Below are positions 54,152-63,975 of a DNA stretch of 64,000 nt, piece after piece. The stretch is taken from positions 1,384,001-1,448,000 of the forward strand of contig VICG01000016.1 of NCBI GenBank assembly GCA_008692225.1. Direction: 5' to 3'. Source of the stretch: Monilinia fructicola (taxonomy: Eukaryota > Ascomycota > Leotiomycetes > Helotiales > Sclerotiniaceae). The first letter of the stretch is position 1; each line of letters opens with the position of its first letter. The notes under the pieces are model-generated. The model did not search any database, was not told where the DNA came from, and was given only the letters and a program-made list of their open reading frames with translations. The position numbers were made by a program, and so were the translations under genes.

Positions 54152-54192
54152 TATTAGTAATTTTATTTAATATAAAAAATATAATTATTTTA

Positions 54193-55001
54193 ACGGTAAA
54201 TTGCTTTTATACTATAAAAAATCGAAAAAAATTATTTTTATATTTATAAAAGTGGAAATGATCTTATTATAATGCTATATAGATTTTATGTTTTTTGAAT
54301 AATATCTAAATTAAATTCTATTCAAAAACTATAGAATCTAAGGTTTTATAATAGATTTTTTATATTAACACATTAGTAATTATATTATTTCGAAATAAAA
54401 GGGTTGGAATAGAATAGTTAGAATGACAAGCTTAAAATGGAAAGATTGATAATGGAAAGATTGAAAATGGAAAGGTTAGAAATGAAATAGCTAAAATGAA
54501 AAGATTGGAACAGAATAAATAAAATGGAATGACTGAAATGAAAGAACTAAAATAAAAAAGCCAAAATAAAATGATTAAAATGGAATAGCCAAAATGGAAG
54601 GGTTAGAATAGAATAGCTAGAATAGAATAGTTAAGATAAAAAAGCCGAAATGATTGATTATTTTCAAAATGGTTAAAATGATTGATTACTTTCGAAATAG
54701 CCAAAATAGTTGATTATCTTCGAAACAACTAAAATGGTTAGAATAATTAGGTTTTAAATGTAGAATGAAAAGTTGAAACTCTTTTGCTTATTAATAATCG
54801 ATTAATAAAAATATTAGATTTTGAAAATTTATTATTTATTATTTAGATTCTATAATCTTTAAATAGAATTTAATTTAGAATTTAAATTAGATTTTATTTA
54901 AAAAATATAAGATCTATATAGTATTATAATAAAATAAATCTGATTTTTATAGCATAAAAGTAATTTTTTCGATTTTTTATAATATAAAAATAATTTATAG
55001 T
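54193..55001 (+). mobile_element. MITE-C copy e, clean 7-bp target duplication
   Basis: ACGGTAAATTGCTTTTATAC at the left, AATTTATAGT at the right. TATTTTA flanks both sides (54,186-54,192 and 55,002-55,008). Decayed minisatellite interior with one core (CTCTTTTGCTTATTAATAAT). Confidence 0.8.
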
Positions 55002-55148
55002 TATTTTAATTAATTTTTCTATTTATGAAAAAACTCAAAATTCAAATATGTATTATATAAATTGTAAAAAATATATATAAACAAATTTTAATAAACCTTG
55101 AAAAATAGAACTATAATTTAATAAATTTCTGATTAAATATTAAAAATA

Positions 55149-55871
55149 CTTTGTGGTTTTTTTAGTAATATTTAAAATCAAATAAAGATATTCTTTATTT
55201 AAATCAAAAATATTTTAGTTTAGATTAAAAATATTAATATTTTAAAATAGTTTTAAATAACCCAAAATAGCTTAAATAACTTAAAATAATTTAAAATAAT
55301 TTGAAACTTAATCAAAACTTATTCGAATTCATATCAATATCATTTTAATTTAATCTACAAATAACATTAAATCTAAATTGTTATAAAGATTCATCAATTG
55401 TTTTAAGATACCTATAGTATTAAAATATTTTTAGATATTCTTAAAAAAATTAAATTTAAAACTTTGAAATAAGTTTTATTAAATTTTTTTAAAACATGAT
55501 TACTAGTATCTATTATTAATATTATTATTTTTTATTTATGGTTTCTTTAATAATATTTAAAATTCTATTAAGATTTTTTTAATTAAAATTAAGAAAGATT
55601 TAAAATGGTTTAAAGTAATTTAAAACGTAGTTTAAACTTATTTAAATTAATATTAACATTATTTCAAGTTATCCCTAAAATAATATTCAATCGGAATTAT
55701 TACAATAATTTATTAATGGTTCTGAAATAGTATTGAAATATTTTAAAATATTTTAAAATATATGCAAAAGAGAATTAAATTCAAGGTTTTAAAAATAGAT
55801 TTTACTTACTTCTTTTCTAAAAAAAATGAAAAAAGGAATTATTAATATTAATGTTATTATTATTATTATTA

Positions 55872-55913
<42 letters not shown>

Positions 55914-55925
55914 ATTATCATTATT
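55149..55925 (-). mobile_element. Two MITE-A right-half fragments and an (ATT)n run
   Basis: The first fragment opens near 55,152 with CTTTGTGGTTTTTTTAGTAA, the second near 55,536 with TTTATGGTTTCTTTAATAAT. Both proceed to the T-arm region; the second ends in (ATT)n at about 55,855-55,920. They may be a tandem duplication or two insertions. Confidence 0.6.
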
Positions 55926-55932
55926 TATATTA

Positions 55933-56081
55933 GCACTCGCGGAAAATAAATTTTCAGATTATAGATTCGTCGAATTTTATTAGCCTCGAACGAAGTGAGG
56001 ATTGGGGGTTTGAGGGCTAGCCCTCATTAAGTAATAAAATTCGAAGAATCCATAGTCTGAAAATTTATTTTCCGCGAGTGC
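55933..56081 (+). mobile_element. MITE-E, 149 bp, nearly undecayed
   Basis: Terminal inverted repeats start GCACTCGCGGAAAATAAATT and pair with the right end over roughly 55 bp, including TTTTCAGA and TCGAATTTTATTA, with only a few mismatches. TA lies on both sides (55,931-55,932 and 56,082-56,083). The centre holds GAGGGCTAGCCCTC, a perfect 14-bp palindrome, and CCTCGAACGAAGTGAGG. CG dinucleotides and a G-run are kept, unlike the neighbours, so it is young or below the RIP length threshold. The TA target fits a Tc1/mariner-pogo parent. Confidence 0.85.
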
Positions 56082-56083
56082 TA

Positions 56084-57389
56084 GTATATAAATAAAATAA
56101 TAGGAGTTTTTATAGTATTAAATATATTTAGTATATCTTAAATATTATTTATATTTAGACTTTTATTATTATTTAAAAATAATAAGTAGATATATAAAAG
56201 TTTATTTTAATATAAATAAAAAGAGAAGAAATAATAGATTTAAGTAATATTCTTATACTTTTTATTAATTAATATAAAAATATTATTAATATTATTTTAA
56301 TATAAAATTTAAAAACTAAAAATATACTAAAAAGAGATTAATTTGATATTAATTTTTTTTAATTATTTAAAATATAAGAAAAAAGTTAAAAAAACTATAT
56401 AAAAAACTTATAATAATTATTTTATTAATAAAAAGCAAAATAGAAATATATATATATCTATAAGTTATATATTCTAAAACGTTTTATTAACTGAAAGCTG
56501 ATTGGTCTAAAAAAACTACGTAACGTCTATATAGGAATATAAAAACTTAAGCAAAAGTGTATATTTACATTTTAATAATATTATAAATTAAAAGAATATA
56601 TAAAATAATATTAAAGTATATAATTGTATTCTATAGATTATATACTTTCTAAATATATAATTTTTCAAGTTTATAAAACTTTTAGTTGTTGAGGAAATAA
56701 ATAGATATTATATAAGTTTCGTAGAATGAGCTACAAGAAAGGTTATAAAGGGCCGTTGTTATATGATATCAACAAGCTTTAGGCGAGTTATATCATTAGC
56801 CGGCCCGAACGGCCGTACTCAAAGCTCGTATATATATAAATTTTAATATCTATTAATTTACTTTATATTATATTAAATAATTTTATTTATATTTTCATTT
56901 AAAGTAATATTTAAAAAATCTTTTAAAGTATTAGAAAGTTTTATAGTTTTAGAATTTAATAAAAATATTTCTTTTTATTAAATTTACTTTTATAGTATTA
57001 TTCTTATATTTTTAAAGGTATATTATTAATATATAAAGAATATATAATTAAATAAAGAAAAGAAAAACAATATATTAAAAATAATATAATTATAATAAAA
57101 TTGTTATTATAAACGATATAGAATTTATTATAAAAAGATATATTTAAAATTATTATATAAAGAAAGATTATTATATTAAAGTTTACTTTATATTTTTATT
57201 ATTTAATTAATATTATTAAATCTTTTATTATTTATTTTATTTACTCTTATCTTTTCTATTTGAATATTAATAATTTATTATTATTTATCTTATTTATTCT
57301 TTATTTTATTCTTTCTTCTTTATTCTTTATATTATTCTTTATTCTTTATATTATTCTTTATTATATATTATTATATATTTATTATATAT
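56084..57389. other. AT-rich tract holding an LTR-like island
   Basis: Mostly AT-rich without recognised ends. Near 56,495-56,545 there is a more balanced patch (GCTGATTGG, ACGTAACGTCTATATAGG). The LTR-like island at 56,687-56,821 is listed separately. Near 57,290-57,390 there is an imperfect (TTCTTTATATTA) microsatellite next to family F. Confidence 0.4.
56687..56821 (-). mobile_element. Possible solo LTR, 135 bp, base-balanced
   Basis: On the minus strand it begins TGAGTACGGCCGTTCGGGCC and ends TTTCCTCAACA, giving TG...CA ends. It contains a G+C-rich palindromic stretch (GGCCGTTCGGGCC) that contrasts with the surrounding A+T. The 5-mers next to the ends do not match, so the target duplication is not shown and the boundaries could be wrong. 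Confidence 0.4.
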
Positions 57390-57720
57390 TATTTCGAAAT
57401 AAAATAGTCGAAATGGTTAACTACCTTTAAAAAAGCTATAATAAAATAACTAGAATAAAATAATCGAAATAAAATAAACGAAAATAATTAAAATACTCAA
57501 GCTTTAAAAGTAAAATGAAAAATCAATATTAAAAAATTAAGGTTTTTATTTACTAATATTTGATTAATTGAAACTTTCGTAAAATATTCATAATTAATTA
57601 TAAAAAACCTTAAAAATTTAAGATTTATATCTTCGTATTTTGAATTTTCTATAGTATAAGTATAATAATCACATAATATAATATATTTAATAAACTAAGA
57701 TTCTTCGAATCTATATAATA
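57390..57720 (+). mobile_element. Family F repeat, copy 2
   Basis: TATTTCGAAATAAAATAGTC, decayed AATAACTAGAATAAAATAAT units, the core AAGGTTTTTATTTACTAATA, then ATAAGTATAATAATCACATA and GATTCTTCGAATC. It is the inverse of copy 1 (1,345-2,030) in the same landmark order, next to an AT microsatellite on the same side. Confidence 0.6.
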
Positions 57721-58308
57721 TTTATAAAAAGTTTTTAAAATACTAAATCTATACTATATATAAGTTATATAAAGTTATACTATAATCTCAATAAATAATT
57801 ATAAGTTTTATATTCGCCTATACCTCTTTTAAAACCCATTCGAGTATTTTATTAATCTATAATATATTTAAAGATACTTAAATAAGCTTAGTTTAATATA
57901 TTAATATTAATAGCCTAAACCTAGAAGTAAAAAGTGAATCATTAACACGAATTCTAACTTGTATAAATAATGCTCAAGTAATTCAAATACTATTGGAATA
58001 CTATATATACTATAGTAGTATGCTATATGAAATATAGTATCATAAAGCGAGGCTTGCCTAGAGTGCTGTTTCGAAATACAATGAGTAGTACTTTGACAAC
58101 ATCCTATTGATTACTTCTCGGGCACATTCCAATTACAAGTCGTATGAACCCTCTTAGCGACGTGATGCACGGCATAGAATTTGACTTGCTTGGATATCGA
58201 TCAAGAAATCCAAGTGAGACGTAGGAGCTAGAAATATAAAGGCGGCGGTGGAACTGAAATTTTTGTATCATTGTAATATGACAATTGATAAAATATCAAA
58301 TATATCTT
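57721..58308. other. Boundary between AT-rich block and genic segment
   Basis: Base composition changes over about 57,830-58,060 from AT-saturated repeat to ordinary four-base sequence. No gene is recognised. It should contain the 3' flank of the minus-strand gene ending at 58,309. Near 57,991-58,040 there is a TATAGTAGTATGCTATATGA-type imperfect palindrome. Confidence 0.6.
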
Positions 58309-59701
58309 TTAAGCAATCAACTTCTGGTCTATGACATTATTAGCATCCATGGTTTCAATATCTCCCTCCGCATCACGATTTGCCTCAATCAAACCCCTGG
58401 CAACAGCTAACTCTTTCCTGATCCTGATGATTTCCTTCAATGCTCCCAATTGCTCTATAAGTGATCGTCTTGTCTCTCTTCTTTGGCCTTTTTGATACTA
58501 TCACTTTCCAATGGCTTGCTACTACCATTTGTCGAATTCTTATTACCTTTTTTCCTTGCCTCCCTTCTTGTTTGCCTTATCGAGCTTCTTTAATTCGCGC
58601 TCAAGACGCTCCCTTCCCTTATTCAACCCGATCCATTCCTCGTAGGCTTCTTTACCTCCAAAGCAAATATGATAGAGTCGACAGTAGGCTAAGTGCTCGA
58701 TGGGGCAGTCGATTGTTTTATGCAGAAATACTTCTGCCTGTCAGTATCCTTACTTTTTTTAACACAAACAAGTGTCCTCCAGGAGACGTACAGTAATGCC
58801 ACATATGTTCCCAAACTCGACCGGAAATATCGTCTTTCAAATCAGTTTTTTTTAGTAACCACTCGATATGTCGATTATATTGCGCTCTTGGCACACTGCT
58901 TGTATCACTTCTCTCACAGCCACAATTTGACTACAACATGGGCTCGCCAAGAACTCAGGTATGTCGTAAATATCAAAATTAGCGCGGAATGAATCTTGCA
59001 TGTTTCGTTGCTCTGGTATTCCAGCTGGACTTTTTTCGCCTGCCGTGGTGTTGAGGACTGTGGAACAGCCATCTTCCCAAGTGACACGCAAATTAAGGAA
59101 TTTCCTTCGTTTTGCCTCTCTCAAGTCTAAATTATTCAAGGCTGATACTATGTTCTGAGAATGTAAGCTGTCAATATGCCATGATCTCTCATGTGCATGG
59201 ATGAGTATTGGAGATATCTACAACAAATGATGAGCTTCACCCAGGCACAATGGAAACAAAACGAAGCTCACCGGGTAGATCATCATAAAAATCATAGAAA
59301 TATTGATGATATATCATGGCTTCGTGGCCTTTATTCATCTTGGTGTGATATGCGGCGCTGGAATTATCTGCACTGATGGTTAACTTACAAGTAAATCTCT
59401 GTAGATTCAAGCGGACCTGCAATGTATGGCAAGACCTTCAAGTTAGGTATTTTGAGTTTCTTCACCCATGAAAAATCCTCCTTAGATGTAGCGGCAATAA
59501 CCAAGTTGATACTTGGTGCAGGACCCCTCAGTATCCCGTAAATGCCCCATATTGCATGACTATTTGCCGTTCCAACCCTTTGCTGGGAGTTTCACGAATA
59601 CTCCACGTACCAAAAAGACATATAAATGTCAAAAGAACAAGTGGAAGTAGTACTCTTGGGGTTCGAGATGCGTCCCTCAACCTTCTCCGAATTTGATGCA
59701 T
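58309..59701 (-). pseudogene. DUF3431-like gene, frame broken at several points
   Basis: Coding on the minus strand from ATG at 59,699-59,701 to TAA at 58,309-58,311. The N terminus has an RRR-rich stretch and one membrane segment (VLLPLVLLTFICLFGTW), suggesting a type II anchored protein. Next come PSINLVIAATSKEDFSWVKK, NKGHEAMIYHQYF, IHAHERSWHID, LRVTWEDGC, FLASPCCSQ, GRVWEHMWHY and CRLYHICFGG. These in this order resemble DUF3431, a fungal family of unknown function; this is from memory, not a search. The C-terminal tail is Lys/Glu-rich. Two introns fit (59,368-59,416, donor GTCCGC; 59,218-59,271). Shifts are needed near 59,550, 59,207, 58,890, 58,757, 58,725, 58,556 and 58,464. It is a decayed gene or an uncorrected assembly. 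It is the gene nearest the repeat block. Confidence 0.7.
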
Positions 59702-59899
59702 ACCTAGTAGTTGATTGCGAAAGCAGACATAGCATAGGGATCACAAACTTGATGAAAAGAGTAGGAAATATATTATAGGAAAGTAAATCAGAATCAGAAA
59801 GACTGTATACGAAACAAGACAGTCCTATATAAAGTTTTATGCAAGGAGCATACGGAAAATAAAAGTGATAGAATTCAGCAAAGACAAGTTACAACTCTT

Positions 59900-60144
59900 T
59901 CAACTTCCACGTGCTCTCTTCAATGGTCTTTTCTTGAGTATGGAGTCAGAGCTACTGAACCGGGAAACTGATATATCCCTTCCTTCCAAGCTCAGGGGCG
60001 GAGATTTCCTAATTGCTTGACACAAATGCCTATACGTATATTTGAGGATGCCGATTTCACTTCTGCAGCCCCAATGTGGCATTCTGGAATTCGACCAATA
60101 ACTCGAATCAAGCCGAAAAGATCTACATTCGCATTTGAATCAGT
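59900..60144 (-). pseudogene. Unrecognised small coding remnant
   Basis: Two minus-strand frames read like one protein. The first, from about 60,144, gives VDLFGLIRVIGRIPECHIG and SASSNIRIGICVKQLGN. The second takes over near 59,995 and ends SSSDSILKKRPLKRARGS with a stop at 59,900. The change of frame falls at a CCCC run (59,9xx complement of CGCCCCTGAG), so one surplus base would explain it. The basic end resembles a nuclear localisation signal. There is no clear start: a stop lies just upstream of the first frame, so an intron or further damage would be needed. I do not recognise the family, and chance frames remain possible. Confidence 0.35.
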
Positions 60145-60450
60145 CTCGTGTTACACCATCATTTCTGTGCTTTTTCAAGCCTCAGAAAGAAACATATCTA
60201 TGAGAAGTGACAGAGAGGGATGAAGTTGGGGGATATTTCCGCATAATGTGAAAGAATTCAGCAAAACTGCTTGATTAGATTTATGAGGTTTATCCGGAGG
60301 TGTGCTTCTAACAAATTAAGGTTAATTTCTAGTTTCGACCAAAACAATCGCCTCCCCGCACAAAAGGCTGATGAGCAGCCTCGCTCTCGTCTCTCTGGAA
60401 ACAATAATACACCCAAAAATGTTGTGTCACGGTGAGGTTAAACACTTCAG
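60145..60450. promoter_or_regulatory. Presumed upstream region of TTI1
   Basis: About 300 bp between the small minus-strand remnant and the TTI1 start. It has ordinary composition and no TATA box I would trust. It probably carries the TTI1 promoter and 5' UTR; the division between the two is not visible. Confidence 0.35.
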
Positions 60451-63400
60451 ATGGATCCAAGAGTTCTTAAATCGAGAAATGAAATATTTCAGCAGGTAAG
60501 GATGTCTCCTTATACCCCCTTATCTTGGACGCTCTTCTCTCCTCTCCTGACTCCAATACTGATATTGGGGAACAGCTCAAACCATACTGTGTTAACCTCA
60601 GTCAACTGGCACTGAAGAACGCTGGTGACACTAATTCCCTGATACCATTGACGGAAAGGCTTCTTACCGCACTACAACGAACTTGTGAGAACGAAGCTTT
60701 TGATGAAAAATTGGCAGACTGTACGTTCTCAAACTCTTTGGGAGTTTTGTATTTGATATACCGGCAATGACTGACAAGTGGTGTGCTACTAGATGTCTTC
60801 TTCCCGTTATCTCAGATTCTACGTTCGAAACAGAAAATATACCGATAAATTATCAGAGCTCACAGTGAGATGTCTTAGGCTGCTATTGGAGCAGGGATGG
60901 GCGAAATTGTATTGCAATAGATCTTGCCAAACAACTCTTGATCCTCCTAACTCTGATGATTGGAGGAGTGCCAGGGCAAGATTCAAAACCAGCTCCAGAA
61001 GAATTGGTTGCTGAAGCTCTCGGTGCCCTTGCAGCTCTATTTAACGACCTGGCGCGCACCCCCGAGGCTGCCACTACAATCACAGATGAAAGTACGATAC
61101 CAGTAGTTGGACACTGCATTACAACGATACTTGATGCCATCACCGAAGGCCCATCGGCGGGGATACAGATGGAAGGCTTGGCTGCTTTGAAATCTGCATG
61201 GAACTGCATCAAAGATGCAAAGGCTCATGCTAGCTTCCTTCCAGGAACCGTTTCAGCACTCACGAAATGTCTCACGCCTACCACGACGTCTAGAAGGTCA
61301 CAGAAAACCATCGTCGTAGCACTAGAAAGTCTACAGTTGGTTCTTACTACAGTCTTGAGTGATATCAGGACTCGCACCATATGGGCAAGTCAAAATCCGG
61401 ACGTTACAGAGGGAAGCGAAGGTCAACATGATGTGCTCACGAAATCCTGGCTTAATGCTACTACTTCCCAGATCAAACTTTCTTTAGCGAACGTCTTGAG
61501 ATTACGCACACATAGATCCAACAACGTTCGTATTTCCCTCAATAAATTTTGTATTGTGCTACTGGATGAGTGTCATGATACGTTGGTTGATTCGACTTCC
61601 ATTCTCGTGGAAACTTCCCTATCACTACTTGATTTGGAAGATTCTATCGGTGTGGGCAGGACCTCTCTTGCTGATCTGGCAGCCATACATTCAAATATTG
61701 GAGAGTCGATCAAGGGAACATTCTATCACTGGGTGAATAGCTTGCCACGAGTGATGCAAATGAACGATGAGACTGTTAAGGTATCTGCACTTCATCAGCT
61801 TTCTGCGTCGTACGGACTACTGAGTACGTTGAACTTGAGCTCTTCTATGCTTGAAGAAGCACTTTCAAATTCGCTACGAGACAGCCTTTCAAGTGCAATA
61901 GAGGCCTCTTCACTGCCTAGGATGATGCAAGAGACCTCATTGGATACGAATAGTCAGTCTCTGATGGTCTTATCGAGCGACAAGATGCTCGCGAGAGATT
62001 TTGCACCCATACTGATGCCCGAGGAAAGCCAAAAGTCTACACGATTAGCGATGTTAACGTTCCTACGTTCATTAAGTGCACTGCAGTCACGAATGAGTAT
62101 GGCCATCGAGATGCTTGAGTATGTACGACAAGCTTCCGGCCCCGGTTTACTTGCTGCCTACTGGATTTCGTCCCAACTAATAGAGTTTACTGCATCTAAG
62201 AACGAGGAAATGGATGAATTTTTTGAGTCAACACTCCTCGCTCCCGATGACTATTCAATCGCGAGTCGAGATTTGTATACATACTCTATATCAGTATTAT
62301 CCAGTGAAGACGAAAATGTGGACCCGCGAACAAAAGCTATCGCGCTAGAAGTTGTCTCTAATTCGGCCCACCGCTTAAAGGAAGATTTTCGAGTAGAACT
62401 TGTGGATATACTATACCCAATTTCGCAACTCCTAGGTTCGCCTAACAGTGATCTAAGAGAGCGCGCTACTATTTGTCTTAACGTACTCGCAAAAGCTTGT
62501 GGATACCCAAGCACTCGAGAACTCATCGTGGAGAACGTTGATTACATGGTGAACGCAATTTCATTGCGGTTGAATACATTTGATATATCACCTCAAGCTC
62601 CACAGGTTCTCATAATGATGATTCGACTTACGGGACCTTCGTTACTTCTTTATCTCGACGATGTGGTATCTTCTATCTTTGCCGCTTTGGACAATTTCCA
62701 TGGCTACCAGGGATTGGTAGAAGGCCTATTTGCTGTGCTTGGAGAGATTGTAGAGACTGGTGCTCAATCTTGCCAATTACAACTGACTGATGTATCAGTT
62801 GTTGATATCACGAAATCTATGACTCCCGTTCTTACACTCACTAGTATCGTTCAAACTATTGAGAAGCAGCGTCGAAGGGCTACATCTGATAAAGATATCG
62901 TACCTGATGACTTCCCGCGAGAGCCATGGAAAAGTGCGTCTACACTACTGGATGAGATGGGCGAGACTGGTGAAAACAATACAGACGGATCCAACGAAGA
63001 AACAGAGACACAAAAGGCACCGACAGCAAAAACCTACACGATGGTTCAGAGCATTATTCGACTCTGCCAGCATTATCTTACAAACCCATCCCCAACATTA
63101 CGCATAAGACTTCTGGGCCTAATCAACACGTCCTCCGCTGCGTTACGAAGTGACCAGGAAAGCTTCCTACCCCTTGTCAACGATATATGGCCTGTAGTAA
63201 TAGATCGACTTCACGATAAGGAATCATTTGTCGCCATTGCAGCTGCAGACTCAATTGCCACCATATGCAGATGTGCTGGTAGCTTTCTTACCACGAGAAT
63301 CGCCGTGCAGTGGCCCCGTTTAATGAATTTAGCCAGAAAAACAAGAGCCGATATGTTGGCCGAAAAATCTGGATCAAGCGGTCGTGGGATATACTCGCAG

Positions 63401-63661
63401 GTAGCGCAGATGTGGGAGAGTATGGTAAAGCTTTTGATAGCTGCAGTGGAGTGTACGGGAGTGAATGATGAAGCATTCGATGATGTTTTGGATCTTCTGG
63501 CAAGTATCCTGCCGCACAGAAGGGATGTTCGTGAGTCATTGTCATCTGTGAACGCCGATGCGGTTTGGTTAGTATTGCAGGCTGATGTGAGCCATGAAGT
63601 TAAGATACCTTCACTCGACGAGTACTTATTCCGGACCCCTGGACCCTTCATAATAGTTTAG
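60451..63661 (+). CDS. TTI1: TTI1, TEL2-interacting protein 1 (HEAT-repeat TTT/ASTRA subunit)
   Basis: Tti1 with Tel2 and Tti2 forms the TTT complex, an Hsp90 co-chaperone that matures PI3K-like kinases (TOR, ATM/Tel1, ATR/Mec1 types). Exons: 60,451-60,495, 60,576-60,720 and 60,793-63,661. Exon 1 encodes MDPRVLKSRNEIFQQ; exon 2 opens LKPYCVNLSQLALK, the conserved N-terminal motif; exon 3 opens VFFPLSQIL. The rest is alpha-helical solenoid with LLILLTLMIGGVPGQD near residues 107-122, an acidic linker around residues 780-800 (GETGENNTDGSNEETE), and the end SLDEYLFRTPGPFIIV. The first 40 codons of exon 3 need two single-base removals (near 60,834-60,837 and 60,907-60,913). The total is then exactly 1,018 codons, normal for fungal Tti1. 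The start is supported by the exon 1 match and by splice phases. The family call is from memory of motifs. Confidence 0.82.
60496..60575 (+). other. TTI1 intron 1, 80 bp
   Basis: Donor GTAAGG, branch-like CTGAC at 60,547-60,551, acceptor ACAG. Phase 0; it joins FQQ to LKPYC. An open frame runs through it, so a naive reading would start at an internal ATG at 60,525 and lose exon 1. Confidence 0.8.
60721..60792 (+). other. TTI1 intron 2, 72 bp
   Basis: Donor GTACGT, branch-like CTGAC at 60,771-60,775, acceptor CTAG. It splits a Tyr codon (T/AT), joining ...EKLAD to YVFFPLSQ. Typical length and branch spacing for an ascomycete intron. Confidence 0.8.
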
Positions 63662-63975
63662 CATAATGATATCACCTTGTCTATAATTAGAATCACAAGA
63701 TCGCATAATTTCTTCATAGGGATTTCTTAATTAATGAAAGAGCGGAATTTATTTTCTTGTTTGTGAGCACAAGTGCAACTTTTTTTTGTTATACTAAGAA
63801 CCAAAACCAAAAATGAAAGTAGAGGCCAGCCAATAAACGATCTTTGAAAAGTATCAGGGCTTGAGCACGAGTCCATAATACTTTAATTGATGTGAAGGCC
63901 TGACAGTAAGACTATCTAAGACAGAAACTCAAAAATGAAAGAAAACACGCTATGTAAATCCGCCAAAAGGCCCCT
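63662..63975. other. Short convergent intergenic region
   Basis: About 310 bp after the TTI1 stop. It contains a T9 run near 63,780 and A-rich stretches (AATTAATGAAAGAG), suitable for 3' ends from both directions. No gene seen. Confidence 0.5.

Noticed and set aside
1..57900. Mitochondrial origin of the AT-rich block
   Set aside because: No mitochondrial protein, rRNA or tRNA genes; instead nested nuclear-type transposons with RIP-like decay continuous with nuclear genes.
60909..60920. A GT...AG 'intron' of 12 bp that would mend the second TTI1 frame break
   Set aside because: Far below the minimum spliceosomal intron length; removal of one base explains the frame equally well.
60883..63651. 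Several minus-strand and other-frame open reading frames inside TTI1
   Set aside because: Shadows of the TTI1 coding frame, with no recognisable protein features.
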